This document shows positions 25,101-36,315 of a stretch of DNA of 60,000 nt, in pieces. Each line of letters begins with the position of its first letter. Within the stretch, counting starts at the first letter, position 1. The notes below the pieces were generated by a model that saw nothing but the letters and a program-made list of their open reading frames with translations, was not told where the DNA came from and did no database searches. Origin of the DNA: Apostichopus japonicus (lineage: Eukaryota; Echinodermata; Holothuroidea; Aspidochirotida; Stichopodidae); the NCBI RefSeq assembly GCF_037975245.1, contig NC_092579.1, forward strand, positions 27,145,666 to 27,205,665, read 5' to 3'. A program made the translations under genes and the position numbers.

Positions 25101-27864
25101 TAGCAGATTGTAGCTAATTCAGTTTCAGTTTCAACTTTTTAAGTTTAAATTTTTTTTGCACATAATATTTAACAAACACATTATTTTAGGAACATGAAGT
25201 ATACAAGTGAAAGTAAGTGAATTGAAGAATCTGTATGACCTCTGGAGGTCAAATGGTAATTTCAGCTCAATAGAGGTTCAAAATCTGAAATGAAAGCATT
25301 GTAACTACAAAAGTGAAGGTTGAATAAAGTTTAAACTTTGTATTCAGGTCCACCTGAGTTAAAAAAATCTGTTGCTTTCTGATGTCAAATGTCAGTTCAA
25401 AAGAGTTCAAAGTTCGAAATGGCAGTTGGGCGAAATGGTTGTTGGGCGAAGTGACTAGCTTCCGTTTCTGAGGATGGATTTGCTTATTGTCAGATGATGA
25501 GTCCCTATCTTTGAAGATAAAAAAGGGATCTTTTCTGATTCTAACAATTGTTGTTTGATCCACTATTTCATGAATGAGGAGAGAGTACTTCAAGGTAGAA
25601 ACTCTGAAGGTAAACAGAAAACGAGTTTTCTAGTTAGTACCACCCTCCAATTGTAATTGGCATGTGCAATTTGGAGGCAAGAAATAACTCACTGTATTTA
25701 ACAAAGCCTCTGCTTAATTGGTGATTGGATATCTGCATCCTCTTCCAACAAACTGAGACAGAGGTTCCTTTATTCTTTCTTAATCTCATCTCACATATTT
25801 TTTACCTTTTCTTGAAAACTTATTCCTTTTAGAAAGAGAAAATCAGGGAGAAGATGGTAGAAGCCTTTGAGAAGAAGTTTGCAGATAGTGGATTACAATT
25901 TTCAATTGGTGAGTAAACTTCCCATTTTTTTCCCTTGGTTTTTATTTCTTTTTTCTCTTAAATAATTCTCAGCCTTTCACAGCGACAGAAGACATACGTT
26001 CCTGTTTTGCCAGTGAATAGTGAGCAGAAAATATCTTACTTATTCACAGAGTAGTTCGTATGACGAAAGTGTCACAAAATGAAGAACACCTCCGTAATAA
26101 TGGAATGAGCCATATTTCAAGACTCTTGGATTTTTGAAACCACTGTAAGAGAAGTGCTGTCTAGTGCAATGGTCATCTAATACCTGATCTGGTGGTCCGA
26201 TTTTTCAAAAAATTAAAAAATAGCTTTCGAATTAGAAGAAGTTTGAAACCACTTCCGGCAGTCATCTACGAATAGATTGAAAATAGATGGTGCTTCTGGT
26301 CGAGCAGAGGTTCTTAATAGACAGCGTGTGGACCAGATATGGGCAGGACATATTGACCCCTAAGGTCATTAGGCTTGTGCACACTACTGTCCAACCCTGT
26401 ATATTGAATAATCAGGTTTAGGCCTAGTGAAGCATCCTGAGCTCTCGGACTGTTATGTCACCTCCCTCCCCCCCTCCCCCCTCCCCCCTCCCCCCCTTCT
26501 TAAAGTCTTCAGTTCTAACTAATTATGTCATGAAAATGGGAACATTCATTTATTCCATATTTTTGTATATATTATTATATATGTTTCATATATTCCTTGT
26601 AGATGACACTAACAAAAATTCTTTCATAATTCACTTAAAAATGTTGCTCATTCATATTTAACAATGTTTCATGAATATTAAAATTAAATATATAATATCA
26701 CTTTTTTTTTTCTACTTTTATCAGGTGGCCAGATTAGCGTGGACATCTTTCCAGCTGGTTGGGATAAAACGTACTGCTTACAATTTGTTGAGAAGGACTT
26801 TAAAGAAATCTACTTTTTTGGCGACAAGACGTGGAAGGTATTAGTCACCCTTCATTTATTTTTCTGTCATAATGTAGATATCTGAGTCCGTTTATGAAAT
26901 TCCATTCTTGGCATGTACTACAGACACCTATCATACCAGTACAAACGATCTTTTCAGCGTCGAATAGGAAATAATTTATATTGTATTAGCTAGGCAAAAT
27001 GCTCAACATTGGTACATAATTGCAGAAATTAAAGGTTAATGGTTTTGACTTACTTTCAGTGAGATCTTTCATGCCCAGCCTCTAGTCGCTTGCTAGATTC
27101 TTGTAACGTAGTAAGCAATGAGAGGTTAAATGCTTAAGTGTCCCCATCGATTGTATCACCCATGTTATGATGGGATCAGGTACTGATGAGTAAACCTTCC
27201 TAGTGCACGGGAATACATAACCCCTCATGTGCGCAACACAATTCATCAATTAACAGTATAGGTTTGTACATGTTTCTGTCAGAAATTCTATCTGCACGAC
27301 CTTGGTCGAAAATAAAAAATAGTAGTATTGCTAGTGCTCTCGGAAGACAAATAAATGGAATGTATCACTGACCAAAGAACACTGCCTTAATAAGCCTCTT
27401 ATCATGGGTAAAATGATTGCCATGGTAACATACACTAAAATGCCCAATCACAGCTTGTAATAATATTTTGTCTGCATCGGTTGGAGGAGAAGTCTTGGTA
27501 ATTAATGCAATCTTCTTATCGACACTTGAAATAAATTCCAAAAGTTTTAAAGGGAGATTCTCATGCTCAATGTGGACTGTTTGCAACAACTACCGTAAAT
27601 TGTCCCCATTAGCCGGTGAAAAGCCAATTGTTTGATGACAAAGGGTCTAATTTAACGTTGGTGTCTGCTTGTTTCCGAGATTTTTCAGTGTAAGTCTGTA
27701 AAACGTTAGTTTTGTTAATTTTGATCAATTACAGCTATTGTCTTTTCCATTGCTTTCAGGGAGGTAACGACCATGAAATTTTCAACGATTCCAGGACGAA
27801 GGGAACAACAGTCAAGGGACCAGCTGATACACGCCAAAAACTAGAAGAGTTATTCTTTAAGTGA
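19186..27864 (+). CDS. PMM2: Phosphomannomutase (PMM2 type)
   Basis: Seven coding exons: 19186-19251, 21456-21647, 22628-22719, 24847-24946, 25833-25908, 26725-26837, 27760-27864. They join in frame to 247 aa, one residue longer than human PMM2 (246). The enzyme converts mannose-6-phosphate to mannose-1-phosphate in the cytosol, feeding GDP-mannose for N-glycosylation. The HAD nucleophile motif LFDVDGTLT is at residues 10-18. Other family signatures are [63 protein letters not shown] and GGNDHEIF. Arginines equivalent to human R123, R134 and R141 are present. Exon 1 uses a weak donor (GTTGGT). Introns are 0.9-2.2 kb and intron 2 carries a hAT element. No defect was seen. PMM1 is the alternative name, but length and motifs fit PMM2 better. 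Confidence 0.96.
21940..22303. mobile_element. Non-autonomous hAT element (364 bp) with 8-bp target duplication
   Basis: The ends are CAGTAGCGGATTAAGGGC and an imperfect inverse ending GGGCCCC...CTGGCCCTG. They are flanked by the direct repeat CCAACTAC at 21932-21939 and 22304-22311. GGGCCCCCCACA-type blocks lie near both ends. The CAGNNGCGGATTAA terminus is a known hAT style. It is inserted in PMM2 intron 2 and encodes nothing. Confidence 0.88.
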
Positions 27865-29639
27865 AAATGTTAGGATGAGAAGTATCGTACGATGAAAAAC
27901 TACCGCTTTAAATGACATAGACATTGCCACATTCTTTATTATATATTCCCCAACAATTTTAACTTTATCGTTGAAAAAGAAAAGTTGATTGTGAAGTTTA
28001 ACAATTGCCAAGAGTGATGCAACTTGCAGATGGCATAAAATTTTTGGGAATTTTTTATAAAAAAAAAGAGACAAAATATATAAATATAAGTCCATCCCTT
28101 ACATTTCCCCCACCAACACTCCCTGTAGCAAATCTAGTTGCTACAGAGTGTGAAATTTCAAGATTTGATAGCTAGCATATTCCAAATCTAGGCTTTTCTT
28201 TTCTTTTCTTTTTTTACCAAAATTGGTATGGAAACATTCACTTTCACATTGCAGCTCTTTCTGTTTGACATTATTTTCATTGAATACATATATACTATTT
28301 CATATAATTGAACGGGTAAAATAGAGGTGTATGAAAGTACCTGAAGGCAAATTGGGGACAAACAAAAACCTGGAATAGACAAACAGCAAGATTGGCTATT
28401 TCTTTCAGAATGCATTAATTATTTATTCATTTATATTTTCACTGAACAGAGAAGATTGACATAAAAATGCCCTATAACCAAACATGAATTAACACTTCAT
28501 ACACCGTGTGTATAGGTATGGCTTTAAGTTAATTAAGTTTAAATTTTTCCTTCCATGTTTGTACCCCCATTTGTAGAGACACTCCAAAGCCTTGTGGAGG
28601 TAAAACATTGGTGCCATCTGTTATGCCAGGCAGATGATTTCTACCTCTTTTTGACCATCATGCTAGAAATCAGTTTTTAAATTTTGTTTTTATTGTCACA
28701 CTAGACAGTATAACAGGTCATCATATTTCAGGGGAATTCGTTAACCGAAAACAAACAGCAAAGCAAACAAAAGCAGTGTAAAAGAGTAATTGTACCTGTC
28801 CAATTTCATTTAAAGTGAGAGTATCAGTCATAAATTTATAACCTAATGTGATAAGGTTTTTTTCGTTCATTATTTTTAGAAGTTTAAGAAGGCTCAGGAA
28901 GATGCTATTTCCAGCCTAACGTGAAAACGTGTTTTCAATATCATTAGAGATTTTCATTTAAATATTTTGTATTATGATGCGATATTAAATTTATAAGACC
29001 ATCAGCTGCTTGTGTCAAAATGTGTGTGTATGTGTTGCAAGTTTTGTCAATCTTCTTTGTAGGAGGCAATAACTATGAAATTAGAGGTGAGGTAGGGGGT
29101 GGGGGGGGGGGGGAAGGTGGTTGGTGGTGCGATCTTGATATTTTTCCTCCATCTGGTAATTCACCTTGTCTTTGAACAACCATTCAGTATTATAGCCAAT
29201 GGATGTAGGGGACCTCCTTCACCCCTCTGTCCCAGGCACTCCATACGAATTATGTACTTTGGCCCGTTAGAACCCTTGTGATAGAAAATGCAGGGAGCAA
29301 TTTGTTGCTAGTTAATACCAGAAAAGTTACCCCCTCAACACCTGCTCCACTCCTCTCCCCCATACTGACTATGTATATGATATGTATATTTCGCACAGGA
29401 TGCTGACTGTGGGCTACCAAAATCCCATGGATGGTTTTCTCAAATTTAAAGTGGGGCTCTATCTAGTTCTTAATCTCAAAAAGTATGAACTCTAATTATA
29501 CCTTTTTGAATTAATTTTTCATGAAAGACGTTTTGGTTTAACAATCAGGGGGAATTATTATCACATTATGCGTGGTATACAATCAACAGGCAAACACAGT
29601 CTGGGTAAATGATTTTGGAAAGAGTCAAAAAAGTCATAA
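27865..29639. other. PMM2 3' UTR and intergenic DNA
   Basis: AT-rich sequence after the PMM2 stop codon. I could not place a single polyadenylation signal with confidence. It contains a G homopolymer tract near 29100 and no recognisable gene or mobile-element ends. Confidence 0.5.
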
Positions 29640-29945
29640 TTTCATTCCAAAATTTTAAAAAATCATAAGCATAATTAAAATTTAAATTCACCTTCTAAAT
29701 GGAAGTTATAACGGCAGCTAGTATCATTCACTTGAAATGATTTGTCCTGCTCATGAATATTCATTTACTGTACTGTTTCTTCAGTTGTTGGGAAATATGA
29801 AGAGAGCAGTTAATACTTAGTCTAGTATTTAGTGTGATTGAGTAGCCACAGCTTGAAGGTGCTAGACTTAAGTTACAATGGACTTGTTAAAATGCAAACA
29901 CAAGAACTAAGTAACTTTCTACCAAATCTTACTATTTTTTACTAA
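29640..29945 (+). pseudogene. Broken partial duplicate of the downstream LRR gene
   Basis: The stretch 29670-29835 matches 30560-30725, the 5' flank of the intact LRR gene. Shared blocks include CAGCTAGT, GTCATGAATATTC-like sequence and GTTAATACTTAGT. Then 29838-29938 matches 31184-31287 inside that gene. It encodes SHSLKVLDLSYNGLVK and LSNFLPNLTIF before a stop, where the intact gene reads SHTLKVIDFSYNGLLI. The 5' flank is joined directly to the middle of the reading frame, so the signal peptide, N-terminal cap and first repeats are missing. It is a tandem duplicate with an internal deletion and no start. Confidence 0.85.
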
Positions 29946-30838
29946 TTTTTATATTTCATTTCCAATTGTTTAAGAGATCTGTCAATGAGTATATAAAGCA
30001 TTGCTTTACATAGTATGTGAACAATGTTTCAGAATTTTGTTAAACATATTTCTGATTTCTATGTTAGCTTAAATTTGACAAATGATAAAATCCTAGTTCT
30101 TTATTGAAATTGATGCTGTGAGATGATAATTGATGCTTTTATAAAATGAGCACAAAATTCTTTTGGTAAATCATTTCAAATAAGAAACTCAGAGGATATG
30201 ATTCTGTTGACACCTTCCAGCCCCACCCCCCCCCCCTCAAAAAAACACACACATTGCATCTCCTTCCTGTCCTGGTCTCTGCCACCAATTAAACCCCTTT
30301 GCAAAGAAAGTCACAGAAAAGAAGAATGGACATTTTTAATGTCATCTGTAAATATTTAATAGTTATTGGGTACCCGACTTTAGCCATTGTTTATTACAAT
30401 TATAAAGTATAAGTTTCAATGGTACTTCAGTAAATAAATGACCAATCATAAACAAGAGACTTTCACTTCTGAATATTGCATGGTGATATTCATAATGGAC
30501 AATTTCCTTTTCACCCTGATGAAAAACAAGTCTTGGGCTATAATGAATATGTAAGAGACGAAATTGAAATTAAAATTAAAATCTTAATGGATGTAATAAA
30601 GACAGCTAGTTTCGTTCACTTTATATGATTTGGCATTGTCATGGTCATGAATATTCGTATACTGTTCTATTGCTGTCTTGAGGAAAGCATGAACAAAGAA
30701 GTTAATACTTAGTGTATTTTTTTTTTAAAGTCTGACTGTTCCATCACAGTGGATGCGTTTGTTTTTTATCCAAAGTGAAGCAAGCTGTCCTTCATAATTA
30801 TTCAACTTAATTCATATTTCTTGAGGGGAATAGTGAAT

Positions 30839-31789
30839 ATGGAGTTCCTTTGGAAGAGAAAAAACTGTTTGTTTTATTGCTTTTTGTTAATTTGTAATTT
30901 TTCTGGACTTTTGTCCGCATTAGGATCAGACTCTCGTTGTTACTGGAATGAACCGGGTGACATTAATTGCTCAATGTGTAACATGTCAAATGGAACCATC
31001 TTGGATTGTGGCAATAAGGGATTAGAACAGGTGACTGTTAATAGAAGCTGTTCCATCATTGGTTTGAATCTATCTCATAACAGATTGTCGAAACCTCCAA
31101 ATATCTCTGGGAGTCTGGTAATAGAATGGATTGACTTGTCTCATAATCACATCAAGTTCTTGAATGCAGAGAATATTGCAAGACTGAGTAGTCATACCTT
31201 GAAGGTGATAGACTTCAGCTACAATGGACTTCTTATAATGAAAACAACAAATCTAAGTAACATTCTGCCAAGTCTTACTATTTTCAATCTGTCTAACAAT
31301 CTGTTGAAAACCAACTCTTTTGAGGTTTCTGACTGGAAGAGCTTTCATCATTTTAAATTGCTGGATATACGGAACAACAGCGGTGATGCAAATATGAATT
31401 TATCTCCATGTGACCTTGCAGAAGAAGATGGAGTTATTCTCCTGAATTCACTCAACTGCAAGCTCTCCTGCATTCAGAGCTTCCTACAACGACATTGTGA
31501 ATTTAATCACTACTTCTCCCAGTGCCTTCTTAATGAAGCATCAAGTTGTCACAGAAGCTTCGCCGTAGAGAAAGATGTTCACTGCAATGTGACTGAAAGT
31601 CTGATTATTGGTGATGAAGTTAAGACTTCAACAGAAGAAGTTTTCGTTAAAAGCACAGTGACTTCTGCAACATCGGATGGACCCGTTAGTTCAAGAGATG
31701 TGGGGGAAACAATACAGAAAGTATTATTGGTCCTTGTGACATGTTTAGCATATGTTCTAACTATTTACCTTGTCTGGACGTATTTCTAA
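30839..31789 (+). CDS. Leucine-rich-repeat single-pass membrane protein without cytoplasmic tail
   Basis: Intronless reading frame of 316 aa from the ATG at 30839; an in-frame TTG at 30821 is not a likely start. Residues about 8-28 are a hydrophobic signal peptide. A cysteine-rich N-terminal cap follows (CYWNEPGDINCSMCN, then LDCGNKGLEQV). About five LRR units come next (IIGLNLSHNRL, IEWIDLSHNHI, LKVIDFSYNGL, LTIFNLSNNLL, FKLLDIRNNS). After these is a C-terminal cap-like cysteine region (NCKLSC...RHCEFN...CLLNEASSC). A Ser/Thr/Val-rich stem follows, then a membrane helix at about 293-314 that ends the protein. The architecture resembles a short Toll-like or other LRR receptor ectodomain, but there is no TIR or other signalling domain. 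Several N-glycosylation sequons are present. The ligand is unknown. A candidate polyadenylation signal ATTAAA lies at 31895-31900. A broken duplicate lies just upstream. Confidence 0.85.
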   Translation: MEFLWKRKNCLFYCFLLICNFSGLLSALGSDSRCYWNEPGDINCSMCNMSNGTILDCGNKGLEQVTVNRSCSIIGLNLSHNRLSKPPNISGSLVIEWIDLSHNHIKFLNAENIARLSSHTLKVIDFSYNGLLIMKTTNLSNILPSLTIFNLSNNLLKTNSFEVSDWKSFHHFKLLDIRNNSGDANMNLSPCDLAEEDGVILLNSLNCKLSCIQSFLQRHCEFNHYFSQCLLNEASSCHRSFAVEKDVHCNVTESLIIGDEVKTSTEEVFVKSTVTSATSDGPVSSRDVGETIQKVLLVLVTCLAYVLTIYLVWTYF

Positions 31790-32470
31790 CAACCTAGATG
31801 ACACAACTTTATTGTATTTCAGGCATAGTTGTAACATATTTAGAAGACATATTTGTTGTACATTTGTGGAGAGAAATGATAGTGAGGTCAGTCAATTAAA
31901 ATGTCATTTTATTATTTAAAAAAAAAATCGTTCTTATGACCTGTCAAAATTTGTATTTGAAACAGCTAAGGATGAGAGAAAAACAGCCTTTATTTAATGT
32001 AAGTGTAATAGACAAGACATAAACAGTTTATTGAACATTCATTTTGAACCTTTGTATAGAACAGAGATACTTCAAGAAAATGTTTCTGAGAATTATTGAA
32101 AGTAGATTTGTGGCCATATCTCCACAAAAAGAAAAATATATATAACAATCCAATAGAACTACCTTGAAACAAGATAGTGTCCTTCTCATACTTATTTCTG
32201 AAAGTTACAGATACATGCAGTTATGCATAAATATTATTGCTTCTGGAGATTAATGCTCAGTCTAAGAAGTTGATCACAATGATACTAATCTTATTGGCAT
32301 AACAGAAAACTATATTTACCTTTATAAAATAACTGTACCTATTTTATGTGGAAAAACTTCCTTCTGTTTATCATTATATATTGAACCATTTGTAACAGGG
32401 TTGCTGTACCCCCCCCCCCTCCCCCCTATAAAAATTCACTATGAAGTATTTGTCTAAAGAGGGCGCGCGA
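31790..32470. other. LRR gene 3' flank
   Basis: Holds the likely 3' UTR of the LRR gene and an AT-rich spacer with a C-rich homopolymer run near 32410. No further gene was seen. Confidence 0.5.
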
Positions 32471-34450
32471 CAATAATAAATTTGTTGCTGTATTTACACT
32501 TAAAGACGAATCTATACGTAATCGCTCACTCATACTTTACAGGTAGGTTAATGAATATTTGTGGTCATTTAACAAACAACACACTAGTCATTAAATGTAA
32601 AACATGTTACTGTCCTAACTAATGGTAAATCAGAGTCAATGACTCTCAACTGTAGTAAATATCAGAATAGAAGTAAATCGTCGCTATAAGCAGACCTTAT
32701 GTTATAAGTTTGCATGTTAGTATATTCACTTATATAGGCGACGGTCGTCTGCACTTGTAGCCACTAAAGCGTTGTATTGTTTGTTATATTTCATTATTAA
32801 TTCAGCCTTTTCATTAGTTATACGTATGATAATCCAGTGCTAGGGTGCTTCGAGGTTAAATTATGACATGTGTGTTTAACCTGGATGCAAAATTACGTGC
32901 CGCAATTCAAAAGGTTGTGGATGGATTAGACCGGCAGCCCAGTGCACTTTGATCAAACGAACGAGGTACCAATATCAGAGTATTGGAACATTTGTGGAAA
33001 AACCCAGTATATCCAAAAGTGGATGTCTGCCGTGGTCGCTCTGCTGCATGTGGCCCCTGGGGCCGGTTAAAGGGGGCCCAAAAATGCATCTGTGCAAACG
33101 AACGAGGTACCACTTGAAACCAATGTCAACTTAATGCATGAATGCCACATAGTACTGAATGGCCCATGCCAGACAAATTTTCTGCTGCAAAGGGCCCGCC
33201 AGACGCCCCAAAAGGGCCCATAAAAATGCGTCTGATCAAACGAACGAGGTACCACTTGAAACCAATGTCAACTTAATGCATGAATGCCACATAGTACTGA
33301 ATGGCCCATGCCAGACAAATTTTCTGCTGCAAAGGGCCCGCCAGACGCCCCAAAAGGGCCCATAAAAATGCTTCTGATCAAACGAACGAGGTACCACTTG
33401 AAACCAATGTCAACTTAATGCATGAATGCCACAAAGTACTGAATGGCCTATGCCAGACAAATTTTCTGCTGCTAAGGGCCCGCCAGACGCCCCCAAATAT
33501 GGCCCAAATGCCCATTAGCGTAGCATTGACCCAAATTAAATATGCAATGTACCACTCAAAACCGGTTTGGAATGTTCGGGTTGATCTTACAGACTATGGA
33601 AATCATCATGCCAGACAAATTTTCTGCTACAAAGGGCCCGCCAGACGCCCCAAAAGGGCCCATAAAAATGCATTTGATCAAACGAACGAGGTACCACTTG
33701 AAACCAATGTCAACTTAATGCATGAATGCCACAAAGTACTGAATGGCCTATGCCAGACAAATTTTCTACTGCTAAGGGCCCGCCAGACGCCCCCAAATAT
33801 GGCCCAAAATGCCCATTATCGTAGCATTGACCCAGATTAAATATGCAAGGTACCACTCAAAACCGGTTATGAACCACACAAAAGCAATATTAAATGCAAA
33901 GGTACTTTCCACAGAGTAAAGAACTGCCATTGCAAGACAAATTTTCTTCTGCATAGGTCCCACCAGATAGAAAGAATAGGTGGCCCAATGTGGCCCTATA
34001 TGTTATGCACAAATGAAATGGGAATGTTAATGAGAAATCTGTTGATCTGGCCCAGAACAATTCCATTTGCTTCTAATGATTTTTTTTATGTAAATTGAGT
34101 AAAAAAATTTGAATTTTTTTTCTATTACCGTTAACATAATCTTTACTGAATTCAATTCAATCTAATGAAACAAATACAGCCAGCAGAGAAGGACATTTCT
34201 GAGACATTTCTTAGAAATATGAAATTGGCTTTGTTTTGCACTTAATTTTGACATTGTGCTATTTTAAACTAAAAAAGAGATATGTAAAAGTAATCAAATG
34301 AATCGAAGCATTGAGAGAATATAGTTATTTTATTTAATCGTGCACAATGAAAGTGTAACAGGGTGGTCAGGATTCTGTAAAGTAGGAGAGAGCGATAACG
34401 TACGTATAGATTCGTCTTTAGGTGTTATGCAGCAACAAATTTATTATTGT
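32471..34450. mobile_element. TIR-bounded element (about 2 kb) carrying satellite-like repeats
   Basis: The left end, 32471-32543, is repeated in inverted orientation at 34376-34450. Shared blocks, in order from each outer end, are CAATAATAAATTTGTTGCTG, TAAAGACGAATCTATACGTA, ATCGCTC and ACTTTACAG. The arms are about 73-75 bp with small differences. No transposase frame lies between them. The interior is a tandem repeat array (33107-33840) plus AT-rich DNA. No clear target duplication was found, so the superfamily is not assigned. Chance is unlikely given the arm length. Confidence 0.75.
32940..33850 (+). repeat. 142-bp satellite-like tandem array with a 300-bp variant
   Basis: The block AACGAACGAGGTACCACTTG recurs with its GTACC at 33107, 33249, 33391 and 33691, giving spacings of 142, 142 and 300 bp. 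A related copy has GTACC at 32968. Each unit contains GCCAGACAAATTTTCTGCTG and AAAGGGCCCGCCAGACGCCC. The 300-bp unit carries an extra segment with CCCATTAGCGTAGCATTGAC that is repeated near 33810. Open frames across the array arise from the repeat and are not genes. Confidence 0.9.
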
Positions 34451-34639
34451 AATTTATTATCTCCATTTGGAATATAATCAGTGGAAAGAAATCATAGAAA
34501 AACGATGGTAAAACTACTTAAATAAATTACACTTTACCCTAAATCAGTTAGTAAAATGAGCCCAAAACAATACAAACTAATAACACAACTGGTTCAATCG
34601 GTCCCTGAATGAGGAATTAGACAAAGTAGACAATAATAA

Positions 34640-34860
34640 GGGAGTTCCCCTAGTAAATACCGACTGCGCATGCGCAGAACAACGGCACCCAGCGCAGAAC
34701 AACATCAACCGCCGTACCTGCGCAGAACAATATTAACCGGCGCTCAAAAGCGACCGTACGTACATCTAGACCAGCAGCCCAGTGCACTTTGATCAAACGA
34801 ACGAGGTACCAATATCTGAGTATTGGAACATTTGTGGAAAAACCCAGTATATCCATTGTG
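34640..34860 (+). repeat. GC-rich GCGCAGAACAA repeats and second copy of the 32.9-kb segment
   Basis: GCGCAGAACAA occurs three times between 34672 and 34732. The first copy overlaps the palindrome TGCGCATGCGCA (34665-34676), a match to the NRF1 consensus. The following block 34768-34855 repeats 32932-33015 almost base for base (CAGCCCAGTGCACTTTGATC through AAAAACCCAGTATATCCA). That copy lies within the TIR element, whereas this one lies outside its right end. Confidence 0.8.
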
Positions 34861-36315
34861 CATTTCATTTTCTAATCATAAAGGAAATAATGCAAGATAT
34901 AAATTGGGCTATCGTCTTTCTTTTCCCACTTGATAGAAAGGAAAAGGGGAAAACCCTGAAAACAATTATTGTTCTTGAGGTCGAGACTGACATAAAAATA
35001 GAGAGGAAAATTTGTATCTTACTCTCTGTATTGGCTTCTATTTGTTAATTCCTTCATCTCTGAATGTCTCTTTACAACTAATTGCCACACCCTAAAGTCC
35101 AAAATAGAAATATTGCCTATTTCCACTGAACTTATATCCCCATTAAAATTCCAACCTCTAACCCATGTGACCCCCACCTGCCAGGCCTCAGTGCACGACT
35201 ATAGCACTACTACAGCTATACCCTCAAGGTAAGCCCCAAATGGAATATCTCTATACACCAATTCCTACACACAAAACTGGTTCACTTTTAAAGCTAATTA
35301 ACTGCAGATAAGAGTCACTAGCCCGGAGGCCTGCAAAGGGGTTACAAACAATTATTAACTTGTAAGATTATACTTTACTTTTATGATTTTTAATATTTTA
35401 AATAACTCCACCTGTCCAATTATTATAAACTGTTTGTTTCTTTGTACTTGTTTACTTTAGTTTCTGAAAAATATTTTTAATAATAAAGTTAATAAAGGTC
35501 AATTTATTTTATGATTCTTAATAGTTTTATTGTATTTTAGTACAACCTTTTTTTCCTGAATGAAGCTCATATTTGCCTGCATGGCATGGCATGTTAACTT
35601 CTTTTACTCTTATGTTTGACAAGGTTATGATTTAAAGGGTGCCCTAACAGCCTATGGAATAAATATCATATGCAGGTTTATGAGCTGAATCTATGAGTAC
35701 AGTTTCATATAGATATTACAAACCTTCCTATTTACCTGAGAGCTGCACATAATTAATTGTTAGTACAGTGAAAAAACACGTAGGAAGGAATTGTTGTAAA
35801 CATTAATCAGGATGCCGACTTTTAAGAAGGTACCTGGGTTAGGAAAGTCTCTTTTAGTTTTATTTCCTAACATTTCAAAAATCTGATTATAAGGGAACAT
35901 TTGTCAGTTCGTTATGCTTTTTCTTTTGTTGTAACAGACAAATTGGGACTTGAAATTATGACTCAGACTGCAGAAATGAAGACAGAAAAAGAAAAGAAAA
36001 CACATTTTTATATGTCAGCAAATTGTCAATTCAGCAAACTTTAATATTGGAATGTTTGAAAGTTTGAACACACACCAGAGACTTCTTAGTCTGAAAATGT
36101 AAAGTCAGATCAAGACTAAACAATATACAGATAAGATATATAATATATCTACACTAGAAACATTCAAACAAAAACATTTATATACAACATTATATCACAA
36201 GCCTCCATCACCTATCACAATTTCGTAGAAAACAGCTGAACCCTCGGTCTAAAGAAAGATTTTTGATCACTGTCGTTACAAACGCGGAGAGCTTCTCTTG
36301 TTGTGCCTGGCAGTT
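34861..36315. other. Intergenic AT-rich DNA
   Basis: No gene, RNA or mobile-element ends were recognised on either strand. Open frames are short and low in complexity. Confidence 0.5.

Noticed and set aside
27365-27589. Minus-strand frame of 74 aa in PMM2 intron 6
   Set aside because: Short, without family match or regulatory context.
30821-30838. Upstream in-frame extension of the LRR gene from TTG
   Set aside because: TTG is not a normal start in animals; the ATG at 30839 directly precedes a good signal peptide.
33159-33840. Overlapping open frames of 68-179 aa
   Set aside because: They repeat with the 142-bp satellite unit and exist on both strands, so they are by-products of the array.
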